Shown one piece after another: positions 34,296-45,534 of a DNA stretch of 64,000 bases. Numbering within the stretch: the first letter of the stretch is position 1; every line of letters begins with the position of its first letter. This stretch comes from Hyaloperonospora brassicae (Eukaryota > Oomycota > Peronosporomycetes > Peronosporales > Peronosporaceae). The position numbers and the translations under genes are program-made. A model generated the notes under the pieces. It saw only the letters and a list, made by a program, of their open reading frames with translations, was not told the DNA's origin and searched no databases. The DNA is taken from positions 233,501-297,500 of the forward strand of contig CANTFL010000204.1 of the NCBI GenBank assembly GCA_947650285.1. The letters are read 5' to 3'.

Positions 34296-37200
34296 CTATA
34301 CTCTGCAGCTCTGACGCACTTTTTGCAAGAGAGTATCTTTGCTTTCCAGCGATTCCAGCATAAACACACGGGTTTCTGTACAGCAGACAAAAACTGAATA
34401 GTAAGTCCGAGCCACGGCATCAGCATGGTCAGTTGCGCTTTTCGCACCTTCGCCTCCGTGGCCATTTACCCCTGACACCGAAAATGAAAACACCTTGTCG
34501 TTGCGATTGTCAGTGATAGCTTGTGGCTTGTCAAACTGCGTGCACACACATGACCGTCAACACAGGCATTCCACACCACGTCACCAACAACTTCATCTTG
34601 TAAGACACCTACCACCAGCTGTAAATATGGCTGTGAGCCTTCTTCAGCATCGTCCTCGCTTTTCCAAAGCAAAAAGCGAAATGGACGATAAACCAGGAAG
34701 CAGCTCTATCGCACAAGCGTCAATATAGCGATCTCGACCATCACCAGAAACAATGAGACTTACCTTTGCGTGGCGATCGTTCTCAGCTTTCGTCGAAACG
34801 GTTCCAATCCATGATGCGTGGTAACGGAGGCGAACCGCAATTTCCTTGTCCTCTTCTAGTTGCGCTTGACGCCTTTCCAAGTAAACAGCACGCTCGGGCT
34901 CGTACAGCTCGATCAGGTCTTGATCAGTGGGAAGCGAAGACAAGTAATTCCAGAGGATCTTTTTCACATGCTTGCTGGCCGGGGCATCGTCCACAAACAC
35001 AGCGCCGAATTCGGTCAGGCCAAAAACAAGAATTGCCCAGCGACCACGAACCACCGAGAACACTAGCGCCATCGCAGCTACTACAACAAAGGCAGTAGCA
35101 GTTTTCCACGGGTGCGTCCAGTTCAAGAGGTTCTCAGCACATGCTAATGCTCCACACGCACGACCGATCTCGGTTTGCAGCTGTTTGACGGTGTCTTTCA
35201 CCTTCCAAAAAGCATCAAAGAGATTTGCACCGATGGTGTTCGATTTCCCCTTTTGTACCATATTCTCACACACAAACTCAGAAAAGTTGCGCTCCACATG
35301 ACCGTCAGGCCGCTTTTTGTGCACCGCATTTGGTTCGACCAGTCCCGTCTCCTGTTGGCATGTTGGGTTTAGCAAACCTTTGCCGTCCGGTGACGTCGAG
35401 CTTTCGGCGGGAACTTGAAAGCCAATGCGTACAACGAGATAATCACCATCCTGCTTTCCTGGGCTTCGAGTAACAAGTTCTGGGAAACGCTCTTCGGATG
35501 TTGGTGTAGGAATGGAAAATAACGGAAGTTGTAGCTCAACCGAATTACTGTCTCGTTCCAGAAGACTTCGAAGTGGAATCGTTGTTGTTGCAGCAACCAA
35601 ATCTGGTGTTTCTTTTGCCTCTCCAGACAGAGAAATGCATAAATCAAATTGCAGAAGACCGGGGAACGACGTCCACGGCACCAAATCGTCACGACCGGAG
35701 CAGTTTTTACGGGACGCTTGGGGGATCGGAAAATAGTAGGCATGGTGATCGACGCCACAGCTAGTGACGGCGGCGGATGCTGGGGCTGTCTCCTTCAAGC
35801 TTTGCTGGTGTGCAGAGCATTGTCCACAAGTGCACATCTTTGGGTCATGGCACCACGATACGTTGAAATTTCGGAATGGGGATGTTTTCCGAAGTTTTGT
35901 AGCAAGCAAGGGACCAGCGGATAGCAGTGCATTCCTGCGCCACACTGGATACCGGCTTCTACCTGCGACATCGGTCCAGGCAACTGTCGTCTCATCGTAG
36001 CCAGAAGGAATGAGTGCCATGTCCCCCGCCGCGTGCTGCTTGTCATTTGGTCGATACTTGATCAAGACATAGTAGCCAAGCTTCGACAAGGAAAAGTCCC
36101 TCATTCGCGACTGCGATTCGACGAGAAGATTGTCTGTTTCATGAGAAAGATGTGCTTCATGCACAGCAACATGCAAGTCAGCTAGTGGCCTGTATAGCTT
36201 CTGTTGCTCCTCTTGTTCCAGCTCATACTCTTCGTAGCCAATCCACCGTGCAACGTAGGCACCCTCAAGCCGAATGTGCAGTCGATATAGCATGTACACC
36301 AAGATAGACCCAAAGATGTAGAACAGCGCGTACTCGAAGTCGGCAAACACACATCCGTACACGAAAAAAGAAAGCATACCGCGGATTTTTTTTTGTTTTT
36401 CCACGAAATCACGCTCGCGTACTCGGCGTCAATACCCTGAAAAATCTTCACCGCTCGACCAAGTCGATCCACAGTATTCCGCAGTGATTCGACCGAAAAT
36501 TCTTTTTCCTCACGTTCGAGAAGATAAGAGTTATTGTTCGCACGTACGCGAAGCAGATCTTTCTTGTGTTCCACATATTCTAGATCGACAAGTACAAAAC
36601 CGAGTTCTTCGCCAGGCCGAAGTTTCGACCCCTGAGGTAACGACAATTTGTAGCGTTCTTCGTCAGTAAGAATTGGCAGTGCTGCCCACGAATCGTTGAT
36701 GGCAGCTTGGTTCATTGCATCGTTCAAGCTTAAATGGCGCAGATGATCGCGAAAACTGGTCAGTATCGGGTTTGTTCGAACAAAGCGATCAGCTTCGCGT
36801 TGAAGTAGCTGGAAGAGTGAAATACCAAACTGCCCGATGCATTGGTCCGTATTGAAATCAATCACGTCAACACGAAAGACCGAGTTTGGATGCCGGACCT
36901 TAAAGCACAAGGTCTCCATGTACATAGGATCGGCACTTTTTAGGACAGGGCTGGTTTCGTGCACGATGCCGTCAAAGCTGAGCCGGCAGTACGTGTCGCC
37001 TTCGAAAATATTTTTCGCGTGAAAGTTGTCTCGGCAGTGCTTCGTGCACAAGTGCAGACCACGGAAATTCACGAACAGTTCTCCTGCAGGATGTAGCACA
37101 CTATCATTTAGTACGCGAAAACTGACGCCACGACGCTTTCGTTTCTCCTGTCCAGCGCTCATCAGTTCTTGTGCGACGCATTCGCACTGTACCGTCGCCT

Positions 37201-38862
37201 TCATTATGCAACCTTTATGAACGTCAATCCCACAGAGCTCACATCGATAGCCCCAAATACTCTTCAATGCGTTCATGATAGACCGGTTGCCTAAAACAAA
37301 GAGCACATGACACAAGTAAGTCCGTCAGTTACGGCAACAACTATATCCAATACCATCGCATTTGACGTACAAACAGCACAAACAGGTATCGCGAGCCCAA
37401 TGGATTTCAGTTGGTGGACACGGAACTTGTGTGCATTCGCCGAGTTGGTATCTTGTTCCGTTGGTACAAATTTGATCGCAAGCATGATTTTGGGCTTTCC
37501 AGTGCTAAGCGTAAGCAGCGAACGAGAAGACATAGTAAACCACCTCTTTGCCTCAATATTCGGGTACCGAAGCAGCGGACTCATATCCACCAATGTGCAC
37601 GCAATCTGATCATCAGCGAGGTAGTTATAGTTGTACACCTCGACGTCTAGAAGCGGGATTGGTGTGATCGTACTGTTGTACATGTGTGAAAATTGCATCG
37701 CGTTGTCGTGGTTGCTGACCCACACTGGGTTCCGACCGCCATTTTCGACCGGTTTCGTCTGCATCGGTTCCTTCCAAGGAAGTAGTGACAGTCTCGCATA
37801 AGGCGCCTGCTTTCCAATAAGCTGGATACCAGGCAGTTCCATTGCGCGATGCACTGTAATGTGAAAAGTACCAGGTTTGTTTAAGCTGGACACAGGAGTC
37901 TTAGACAGAGCTAGAAACGCGTCGCGCGAGGTGATTTCTGGATGCTGGGAGAGCACGTCGGCGGCAAACTGCGCGCATCCCTGGTGCGTGACAATGCCCA
38001 TCTTCTTCAGCCGATACATGCTGCTGGACGCATCGTCCGGCCACGACACTTCACACATGTCACACGTTTGCGGACCGTTGCCGTCTTGTGCACTGCTCTC
38101 TTCAATCTCGTCGCTCTCAAAGATCGGGTCAACGTCTGGGAACTGGTCCATCGGATCAACTCGATCTGCTTTGGCTGCTCCGTGATGGTGCGTGTGCTCG
38201 TCCAGCGTCTTGTGCAGCTTCATGAGCGTCGGGTTCGTTGCGCCAATCTTCTTGAGCTTTGACCTAACAATCACATACAAACACAAGCGCACAGAGAGAG
38301 AGAGCGAAAGAGAGAGAGAGAGAGCGAAAGAGAGAGAGAGAGAGAGCGAAAGAGAGAGCGAGAGAACGAGTGAGTCACAAAACAGTAGCGACAGAGTGCG
38401 CGTCGAGAGCCGTACAGCGCCGCGCCCATAGGCGTCTTGGCCTTGTTATGCATCATCTCGTCCGCCACTTGTTCGTCCCGCGTGGCAAACTTCTCCTGCA
38501 GCGCGTGGAGCTGTTCCGTCGTGCACAGCCGCACGACGTCTCGGTCCGAGATGAACGCGCCCATCGCGTCGTCTCGAGGCACTTCGAGGCCCGTCGACTC
38601 GTTCAAAAAGTGCATTTCCTCGTGCTCGAGCACGTTCGGCAGGTCCCATTCGACGGCGAGCGACGTGAGCGACTGCGTCGTAGCGCCCACGACGCGGCGC
38701 TTGGCGAGACCTTCGCAGAGCCTAAAGAGGAGACACAAGTGGGTACGTGTACAGAGAAAGAGGTCAGCAAGTGATGCTGCACGGGGCTAACTCGCGGGCG
38801 CTCGGACCGGACCAGAAGGCGACAGTGTCGGCGCTCTTCGTGCCGCGGAAACGCAGCTCCAT
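34296..38862 (-). CDS. C1/C2-domain multi-pass membrane protein (MCTP-like), frame broken at an A9 run
   Basis: Six exons: 38,862-38,792; 38,721-38,416; 38,263-37,371; 37,290-34,764; 34,705-34,613; 34,535-34,296. All phases close if one base is gained in the A9 run at 36,386-36,394, giving about 1,376 aa. Domains: first C2 about 257-390; C1 404-459 with all Cys/His ligands (CELCGIDVHKGC) and split by intron 3; second C2 about 491-590; hydrophobic segment 728-760; a C2-like region after 775; second hydrophobic segment about 1,154-1,190; a PH-like C-terminal module after 1,267. Each membrane segment is preceded by a similar box (SWKNKKK, NWTHPWKT). Such proteins tether membranes or sense Ca2+ and lipid; the role here is inferred. 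Divergent from the gene at 39,029. Confidence 0.75.
38264..38415 (-). repeat. CT microsatellite inside intron 2 of the C1/C2 membrane protein gene
   Basis: Plus-strand GA runs at 38,292-38,365, interrupted by GCGAAA, become a long CT tract on the coding strand of this 152-bp intron (donor GTACGG, acceptor TTGTTAG). It probably acts as an extended polypyrimidine tract. Confidence 0.7.
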
Positions 38863-39028
38863 GGCAACTGCAACCGCCAAAAGGAAACGGCGAGGTGGCT
38901 AAGTACGTGAGCGAGCGAGCGTACTTAACGAAGCAACCAGCCGGCGAGAGAGGGCACGCACTTACTTCAACCTGATCGACCGACCGATTGATTGATTGAT
39001 TGATTGATCGATTCATTGATTGACTGTC
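38863..39028. promoter_or_regulatory. Divergent promoter region with a GATT tetranucleotide repeat
   Basis: 166 bp separate the start codons of the minus-strand C1/C2 protein gene and the plus-strand gene at 39,029. It contains a GATT repeat at 38,985-39,022 running almost into the plus-strand start codon, and a G/C-rich half next to the minus-strand start. No TATA box was seen. Confidence 0.45.
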
Positions 39029-39797
39029 ATGAGTGACGCCGAGACGGTGTGCACCGGAGACTCGCCCCTGTCGCCTTGTATGTGGACGCATCCCGTTGCA
39101 GCACAAGTAGCAGCAGCTGAAGTAGCAGCAGCAGCAGTATCCGATAAAGAAGAAGAAGACGTTCCACTCGTAGCGAAGTCGGAGCCAGCGGCCACTGCTC
39201 CGCTCTTCCGGAGCAATTGTCCGTACTGCATATGCATTCGATCAACGGACTGGAGAGCGTGGCGCCAACATCCCGACACTCACTTACCTCTTGTATGCAT
39301 CAGCCCGTCGCTTCGACCGCTCCCAGCGCCTCCCACGCCACGAGCTGCAGCTGTCGCCTGCGTCCCAACTCGATGTCCTTGCGCAGATCAGTGAACTCGC
39401 TGACGCACAGTCGCGACAGTCCATTGCAACGGACATACCCACGCGACAACCAAAGCGTTCGAGTGTATGGGGTCCTGCTATGCAGACGGCAAAGCGGACG
39501 ACGACCGCTCGATTGACTGTGCCCTCCCGAACATCGACAAAGAGGCAGAAGCACGTGCCAAAGCAGTCCGCGCGGTCACAGGCCGAGCGACTCGCTGCCG
39601 ACATGTTGGACTGGGAGACGTGCAGCGGTACGAACCACAGTCGACGGTATTGCTGGTGTGGAACGATGCAGTTGGATATAATGACGAGCTGGTTGCAATT
39701 GTGTGGAGCAGAGGGCGAGTTGTTTGCGCTTGACGGTGAAGATGAGGACGACCTGTGGGTGTACGAAGACATTGTCGACAGCGATTTTGAGACGTGA
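39029..39797 (+). CDS. Uncharacterised protein, two-exon model
   Basis: Exon 1 is 39,029-39,218 and exon 2 is 39,304-39,797. The intron is 85 bp (GTCCGT...CATCAG), phase 1, giving 227 aa. The protein has an Ala-rich, acidic N-terminus, a basic middle (SRTSTKRQKHVPKQSARSQ), a Cys/Trp segment (RRYCWCGTMQLDIMTSWLQL) and an acidic end (GEDEDDLWVYEDIVDSD). Basic-then-acidic layout suggests a nuclear protein, but no family is recognised. The donor is weak, so the exon junction is uncertain. Without splicing, the first frame ends at 39,394. A 174-residue minus-strand frame across the same DNA is Ser/Cys-rich and judged an antisense shadow. Confidence 0.45.
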
Positions 39798-39825
39798 CGC
39801 AGCCACAAGTGGCGTGCGGCATAAC

Positions 39826-40435
39826 GTTACAGTCTACTTTCAACGGCAGCATTTATTCGGCATCGAAGAAGACGCTGAAAACTGCATTGGGCATGACGAT
39901 CTTGGGATCGTCGTGTCAATGGTAGGAATGTTGCGGTCGTGTTTGCTGGAAGTAAACGTGCAAGCTTGTCGTAGTGCCAACAAGAACCTCCTTACGAGGC
40001 TACTGTTATTGTAATCGGAAGCGAAACAGCGATGTACGTCAAGTATCTCGTTGGGCGACCGAACAACTCTCTAGAGCTTTTCAGTCGTCCAATTTGGCAG
40101 GCAAGAGAGTCATGACGGTATAGCTGCCCAGGCTGTTTTCCCGTCGAGTTTAAGTGGCTGTGTGAGTCGACAAGCTGGCTCGACAATGATCGTAGATGTA
40201 AAGCGCTAGGATGGAGAGGATACTATCGCGCCGTCCACGAGCACATGATAGACTTGGCCCAATACGATGCTGATTGTTGCCGATGGATCTGCCTTCGTCT
40301 CTACTGGGCACTGATGGAACATGAGATCCTTTGTTTGCAGTCATGGAAACAACTGTGGCAAACCTCATTGCAAGATGATCAATTCGCGTCCAGGATTGTT
40401 GGCGCGCCACTTCAGAGGTCGTGCCAATGATAGCT
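39826..40435 (+). pseudogene. Trp/Cys-rich coding remnant, family unknown
   Basis: The frame VTVYFQRQHLFGIEEDAENC...GIVVSM ends at a possible donor (GTAGGA, 39,922). A 57-bp candidate intron ends in GTCGTAG. It resumes in phase as CQQEPPYEATVIVIGSETAM and YVKYLVGRPNNSLELFSR. After a TGA near 40,111 the same frame continues with YSCPGCFPVEFKWLCEST, KALGWRGYYRAVHEHMIDL and ADCCRWICLRLYWALMEHE. Codon use looks protein-like, and one stop is the only lesion after the junction. It may be a pseudogene or a gene with a missed intron. Confidence 0.3.
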
Positions 40436-40697
40436 TGAACAAAGACAACTGGACGCGTGACTGGGTGGAGGAAAAGGGAGTTTGGTGCTCCTTTATAGTC
40501 TTGCTCTTTGTTTCTGCAGTGCCATTAGTTGAGTCAACGAGGACTTGCTCCTGCGCCGTCGGTCCTGCAACGACACCCCGTTCGGTTGCTCAACGTGTTC
40601 ATCACGAGGCTGCGTACAAGGCACAATCGATAAATTATTAGACATCTTCCTCTGACCCTAAGCAAACTCCCTGACCCAGTAGCAAGCTACGTTTGCC

Positions 40698-41746
40698 TTA
40701 GCGGGTAGTCGCAATTCTCGACGGAGCTGCTCGTGGGCCGAGCGGTGACATGCGGTACTCCTCCGTTATTCTTGTGCAATAGTCACCGTCAACGCTTGGT
40801 GGCGAGCCGTCTGCAGTCGTCACAGACGACAAGTTGTCTGTGTCGACAGGTGGCCCAAAGACCGGGCTTGCAGGCGATAGCGTTCCCAGCGGCGTCACAG
40901 GGGACTCCAAGTTCAGCGACACGGCCTGACCAGGCGTATCCGATTCGCCGTGGGCTGCCATGAAGCCCGGGCTCGTTGTATCCACTTCATAGTAGGTGGT
41001 ACGAAGCAAGCGCGAGAGCATGCCCTTGCAGCAAAAAGCAGATCCAACCGTGCCTACCCGCTTGATCTCCGTGTCCTCCGCTTCCTTCACCTTGCACGTC
41101 TGACTGTCCATCGCGATCTTGCGTGCCTTGTCACGCGAGACCGAATTCGCAGCAGCACGTTGCGTGCCCTTCGACGTGCCTTGGTGCGGCGCCACTTCGT
41201 ATTTCGCATTGAGCATCTCAAACAGCTCCACCTCGCGGCCGTGCCAGCTGTCGATGATGGTCTGGATCGTCGAGTTGTCCAGCTTTGCCGGGTTGTAGGT
41301 GCAATAGAACTCCACGAGGGCGTCTCGCGTCGGCAACGTGGCGTCGTACTCGGTCCGGTCGTTCGGGTTCGACAGCACCGCGTACGCCGCTGGTACGCCC
41401 TCCCACCGCGCCAGCGCTTCGGCCGACGGCTTCCTATCTGGATGGCACTTGAGGGCGAGCTGGCGATACGCCCTGCGGATCTAGCGCGGCCAACGAGACG
41501 CAGAGCAACGGTAGCAGAGATTAGTGAGAGACTGGCAGTAAGTCGGCGCTCAGGTCAATCCCACAATGCACGCACTTCTGTGTGGGAAGCACCGCGCGGC
41601 ACGTTGAGCAGCTCGTAGTGGTCCTTGTACAGCAGCTTGTCCTTGTGCGCGTCACCCGACTGCGCCCTGTACTTCTTCATGTACGCGCGATGGTGCTCCA
41701 TGTCCTTCGCCGACAGCTTCGTCTTGTTGGTCCGACTACCTGCCAT
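40698..41746 (-). CDS. J-domain (Hsp40-type) protein, two exons
   Basis: Exon 1 is 41,746-41,576 and exon 2 is 41,480-40,698. The intron is 95 bp (GTGCGT...CGCTAG), phase 0, giving 317 aa. The J domain begins at KDHYELLNVPRGASHTE and continues across the junction as IRRAYRQLALKCHPDR, with HPD at residues 70-72, so it should stimulate Hsp70 ATPase. Helix IV follows (RWEGVPAAYAVLSNPNDR). No Gly/Phe or zinc-finger region is present, so it is a class III J protein. The rest is basic, then Ser/Thr/Pro-rich. The N-terminal 40 residues are basic. An upstream CA/T-rich tract (41,813-41,834) ending in CAG may be a 5' UTR intron end. Confidence 0.85.
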
Positions 41747-44207
41747 CCTCAAGAGCGATCGATCGAGTCCGTCTGCTCGTTCTTTAGCTGCCAAAAGACT
41801 TTTTCTTTGCTGAAAAAAAACACACACACACACAGCTGACTTTCGACGGTTATTTTTTATTTTACGTGGAAAATAGTCAGCAAGAAGCTCCTGGCGGACC
41901 ACTACTTCTGACTGACGGACGGATGGACTGAAGGTGGGACCCACTATCATTCCAAAACAAAGAGACACGCGCCAGCGGTCGCCGAGAGCCGTAAAAAAAG
42001 CTGTTGAAGCTGCGGACGCGAAGATCGGTCGTAAAGACCCACATGATGTGTGTTTGACTTGTCGATGAGTACGACCAGTACCTACACCTACTGCTTGTGC
42101 TCGTGTGCTCACTTGGTGTAGGATGCGGTGTGGCCCCCATCAGAGGAGCGGAGTATCTTCTATCGAATTGGCCTCCAACAGGTCATCCAGTACTGGCGTC
42201 CACCGAAAATGGTCAAAATTGCTCGTAAATTCCAAGTCACACCTTTGCAATCACAAGTCACACCTTTGCAATCACAAGATAGCACAAGCTATCAATCAAT
42301 AGTCTGCCGTAAACACGGAGATCTTTTCACACTTTGGCTCTTTTCTAGCATCATGCGATGCAAATCGAGCACTGTCGTCAGCGACAATGCGTTCTGTCAA
42401 AAAGAGGCCCTATTTGATCTACAAGTCAAACGTGGATTGGGTGATGTGTACGTTGCAACCATAGAGCCAAGGGTCGCGGAGAACTCTAGGAGCAGACTGG
42501 TGGCTTTTACCTAAGATACGTCGAGCAGACGGCAGCATCGTGTAGGACGTTGATGCTTTCACTCCGAATAAATCGTTTCCCCACGAGTCGGGTGCCGCAT
42601 TTGCACTCGGTGCACTGCCTTTCGTGTCCTCCTCTATCTTTTGATTCTCTTCCAGGATTCTTGTCCTGGTCGGCTGCGTCTGAGCACTCGCATCCTCTTC
42701 GATGTGCTCATAGACCGAACGTCGACATGGGATCCTGTCAACGCAGCTGACTGAGATCAGCTCCCGGCTCATTCTCCTCCTCTCCTCAATGCCCAGCGAA
42801 CCACCTTTCGTCCACTCATCTCCATGGCAGGTTGGAGAGGCAGAAGGCATAACAAACGTCTCCGTGTGGAGGAAGCAATCGACTATTGGGTTGGTCAAGA
42901 CTTCGTTCTTGGCACTACCGACCAGTGCATGACACCGAGTCAGTTGGTCAGCTTTGTCAACGTCGCTGACCTCCCCGCGCTCGTCGCAACCGATCGCGTG
43001 CTGCAGATTGTAGCAACTGTAGCGCCGCTAAAACACCGAGATGATGCCGGTATGCACTGGCTTGATCTTGTCCGTCGTGTGTGATCAGAGTGGCTACGAC
43101 TTGGCATCAGCAAGCTTCAGTTCAGAATGCAGCGCGACAGCACTTTATACGGCCTGGCACCCTCCTCGTGATGTGGACGGACCACTGTTATGTACAGGGA
43201 GACACTGTCAAGCCGCTATATACCTGCAGCTTTTGCAAAGGTCGAACCACATGGAATAGAGTGAGTGACGTGGCTGGCGCTGTTTTGAGCACACGTCAGA
43301 CCTATCCAGGAGGATAGATGCGAACTACCTTGTCAACAGTCTGAACATTAGTAACCTCGGGGCTGGTTTTCTGCCTCGTGCTTGATCCTTTGGCTTGTTC
43401 GAGCAGCGATGTTCCTGTTGTTTGCAACGATCCGTTTTTCATCAGCCAAACTGATTCTACTTTTGTAAACTACCACGCAACCATTCGATAACGTGCGAGA
43501 CATCCGCTGGGTGCTTGAAACTTCCGTCTAACGAACCAATAACGTATCGGAGTAGCACCTGAATGCTGTTCGCTGAAAACGAGTCGTGAGTTCTCGCATT
43601 CCAGAACATGAATGTGATCAGTCGCCTAACAAAGGTCTACCGTCTGGTCAAGTTCGAGACGTGAACGATTTCCCCTTCGTTTGCTGCCAGGATGCGCATC
43701 TTGGCTTTTGTCTTCTTGGAAACGAAATGGGTCCATATGGGACCGAACCTGGAAACACGCCAACAGCCTGCCATGCATCCTCTCTCACGGGCCGTTGATA
43801 GCGATCATGGCCCCTCAACTCCAAAGTCAGATGCTCACAACGGTGTTGAATCAACACCTTGTCGTTCAGACCCCACTTGTAAGAGCCCGAGACAGTCACG
43901 GAATCACTCATGCAAACCATCGATCCCATTCCCGATGCGGTAGACCTATCTCCACAGAGTCGCGCACCCCAAATGCAATCCGATGTCAGCCTGAGCAATT
44001 GCCGTCACAGCGATCCGTTTCCAGTCAAGGAGGGAACGCATCCGTAATGTCTCATAGTTGTAAATTCGCGTCGTCAACGTCCCTGTGAAAGATTATACTC
44101 GAGCAGCCATCTTCCCCTTCCCACAGGCACAAAAGCGCCTATCCACTGTCAAAAATCACAGTACGACCCAAAGTTCGAGCAGATATTTGCCAATACGTGT
44201 GGCCGTC
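41747..44207. other. Region with weak coding remnants between the J-domain and mS26-like genes
   Basis: No confident gene. Candidates are a 159-residue hydrophilic minus frame (42,898-42,419), a plus frame at 42,824-43,084 (RRHNKRLRVEEAIDYWVGQD) with a shifted continuation containing YTCSFCKGRTTWNRVSD near 43,205-43,260, and a plus frame near 43,880-44,047 (DPIPDAVDLSPQSRAPQMQS). A 17-bp unit CAAGTCACACCTTTGCA is tandemly duplicated at about 42,233-42,269. A degraded element or old pseudogenes are likely. Confidence 0.35.
42419..42898 (-). CDS. Possible small hypothetical protein
   Basis: A single open frame of 159 residues with hydrophilic, Glu/Arg/Ser-rich composition (EERRRMSRELISVSC, EENQKIEEDTKGSAPS, SWGNDLFGVKASTS). 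No recognised domain. The surrounding frames also look partly coding, so this could equally be part of a pseudogene. Confidence 0.25.
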   Translation of the reverse strand: MTNPIVDCFLHTETFVMPSASPTCHGDEWTKGGSLGIEERRRMSRELISVSCVDRIPCRRSVYEHIEEDASAQTQPTRTRILEENQKIEEDTKGSAPSANAAPDSWGNDLFGVKASTSYTMLPSARRILGKSHQSAPRVLRDPWLYGCNVHITQSTFDL

Positions 44208-45253
44208 ATGATCTCGCGCGTCGGTCTCTCCATCGCCGCCCAGAGCAGCTCAGTCGCTCGAGCAGTACGTCCTCAGCGCTCTCTTCTGTCTCTTTGCACT
44301 GCAGTGCTGTCCCGCATACCATAACACAGACGTTTTGTTTGGCGTTGCGCTGCGCTCCAGCTCTCGACTGCCGCTCCCGAGACGTATTCCTTCGTCCAGT
44401 CGCGTATCGCGTATCGCAATGAGATTGCGGCACTGCGGAAGGAGTTTATGGAGGAAGAAAAACGCCGCAGGGAGAAACTCGCACGGGATGCCGAGTACGT
44501 ACTGGTAACGAGAAGGAGAGAGGAGCTGTTGTTGCCCCGTGGAGGAAGGCCCAACAGGAGCAAACAGACCGACGGATCGACTGATGGAAATGGTGTCTGG
44601 TCGCCTTGTTGATTTGCCCTTCTAACGCACGTGTTCCGACCTGTTGCGCTGTGCAGAGCTCAGCGGCAAAAGATTATGAAGGCCAAGGCCACTCGTCTGG
44701 AGATCAAGCGTCAGCAGCAGGCGATTCGAGCGAAGGAGGTCGCCCGTGAAAAAGCCATTCACGACGAGAATGTCGCGTACGTTATTGTGTTGCTGCTGGT
44801 TGTAGGCGCAGCGGTACGCGCTGACGAGATGTTTCGACTGGAATGACGTGTAGGAAATATTTCCAAGAAAAGGTGGTGGTGCGTCAAGAGCGAAACGCGG
44901 AAGTCGAGCGTCGTCGTGAGGCCCTCGTGGCGTCCCTGCGTCAACAGAGCGCAAAGTGGACGAACCAGGACAACTACACGGAAAAGCTGAAGGAGGACGT
45001 CTTCATCTACTCTCCACAGCAGATCTCGGCTCGCGGCTCGTTTGATCCCTCGAGCGCGTCGGGCAGTGCTGTATCATGGCTCGAGAAGCTGCAGCGCATG
45101 AAGCCTGTTGGAATGCAGGACAGCCGCAACGAGGCTGCTGCATCTGCCGTTGCGTCGGCAGCGGACGGACTGGATGGCACCCACGATGCCAGCCACGTTG
45201 TCGACGAAGATGACGCCGATGCATCGTCGACGCCAAAGAAGGACGAGGAGTAA
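44208..45253 (+). CDS. Mitochondrial-type coiled-coil protein, mS26 (MRPS26)-like, four exons
   Basis: Exons 44,208-44,264, 44,361-44,494, 44,657-44,776 and 44,854-45,253; all three introns start GTACGT, phases close, giving 236 aa. The N-terminus MISRVGLSIAAQSSSVARAL has Arg/Ser/Ala and no acids, as in mitochondrial presequences. Residues about 35-140 form one long charged helix (YRNEIAALRKEFMEEEKRRR, KATRLEIKRQQQAIRAKEVA, VVRQERNAEVERRREALV) followed by an aromatic IYSPQQ end. The YRxxxxxLRxEFxxE start of the helix recalls mitochondrial ribosomal protein S26. The C-terminal 70 residues are Ala/Asp-rich and unconserved. Any mitochondrial coiled-coil protein remains possible. Confidence 0.65.
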
Positions 45254-45271
45254 AGCCGCTAGTACGGGATA

Positions 45272-45297
45272 GAAGAAGAAGAAGAAGAAGAAGACAA
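45272..45297 (+). repeat. AGA trinucleotide microsatellite
   Basis: Eight AGA units directly after the stop codon region of the mS26-like gene, probably within its 3' untranslated region. The following 50 bp remain purine-rich. Confidence 0.85.
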
Positions 45298-45534
45298 CGA
45301 CAATGATGAGGAAGAAGAGGACAAAGCAGCAGCAGCAGTTCTCGACGTCTGACACTCGCACACGTATTGTTTTCTATCACTAGTACAACAAACACCCGAT
45401 CGACTGCGTTATGCGAGTCACAGCATTCATTGCATGTTACTTGGACCCTCTTTTTTCGTACTTAGCAGAGCCGCCACGCGCCGGGAGATCCGATATCTTC
45501 CGATTGTATCCCGCGGCCCTTGACGAGCGACTCG

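Noticed and set aside
36330..36380. 47-bp intron (GTATGC...TTCGAG) resolving the frame shift of the C1/C2 protein
   Set aside because: Shorter than any other intron here, and it would remove most of the first half of a membrane segment whose preceding box is conserved with the second one.
39284..39808. 174-residue minus-strand frame
   Set aside because: Ser/Cys/Arg-rich shadow of the plus-strand gene, whose acidic end and basic middle look more like a real protein. Kept as a minor alternative only.
40950..41618. 222-residue plus-strand frame opposite the J-domain gene
   Set aside because: The minus strand has a clear J domain with HPD and a phase-0 intron; the plus frame is Arg-rich antisense.
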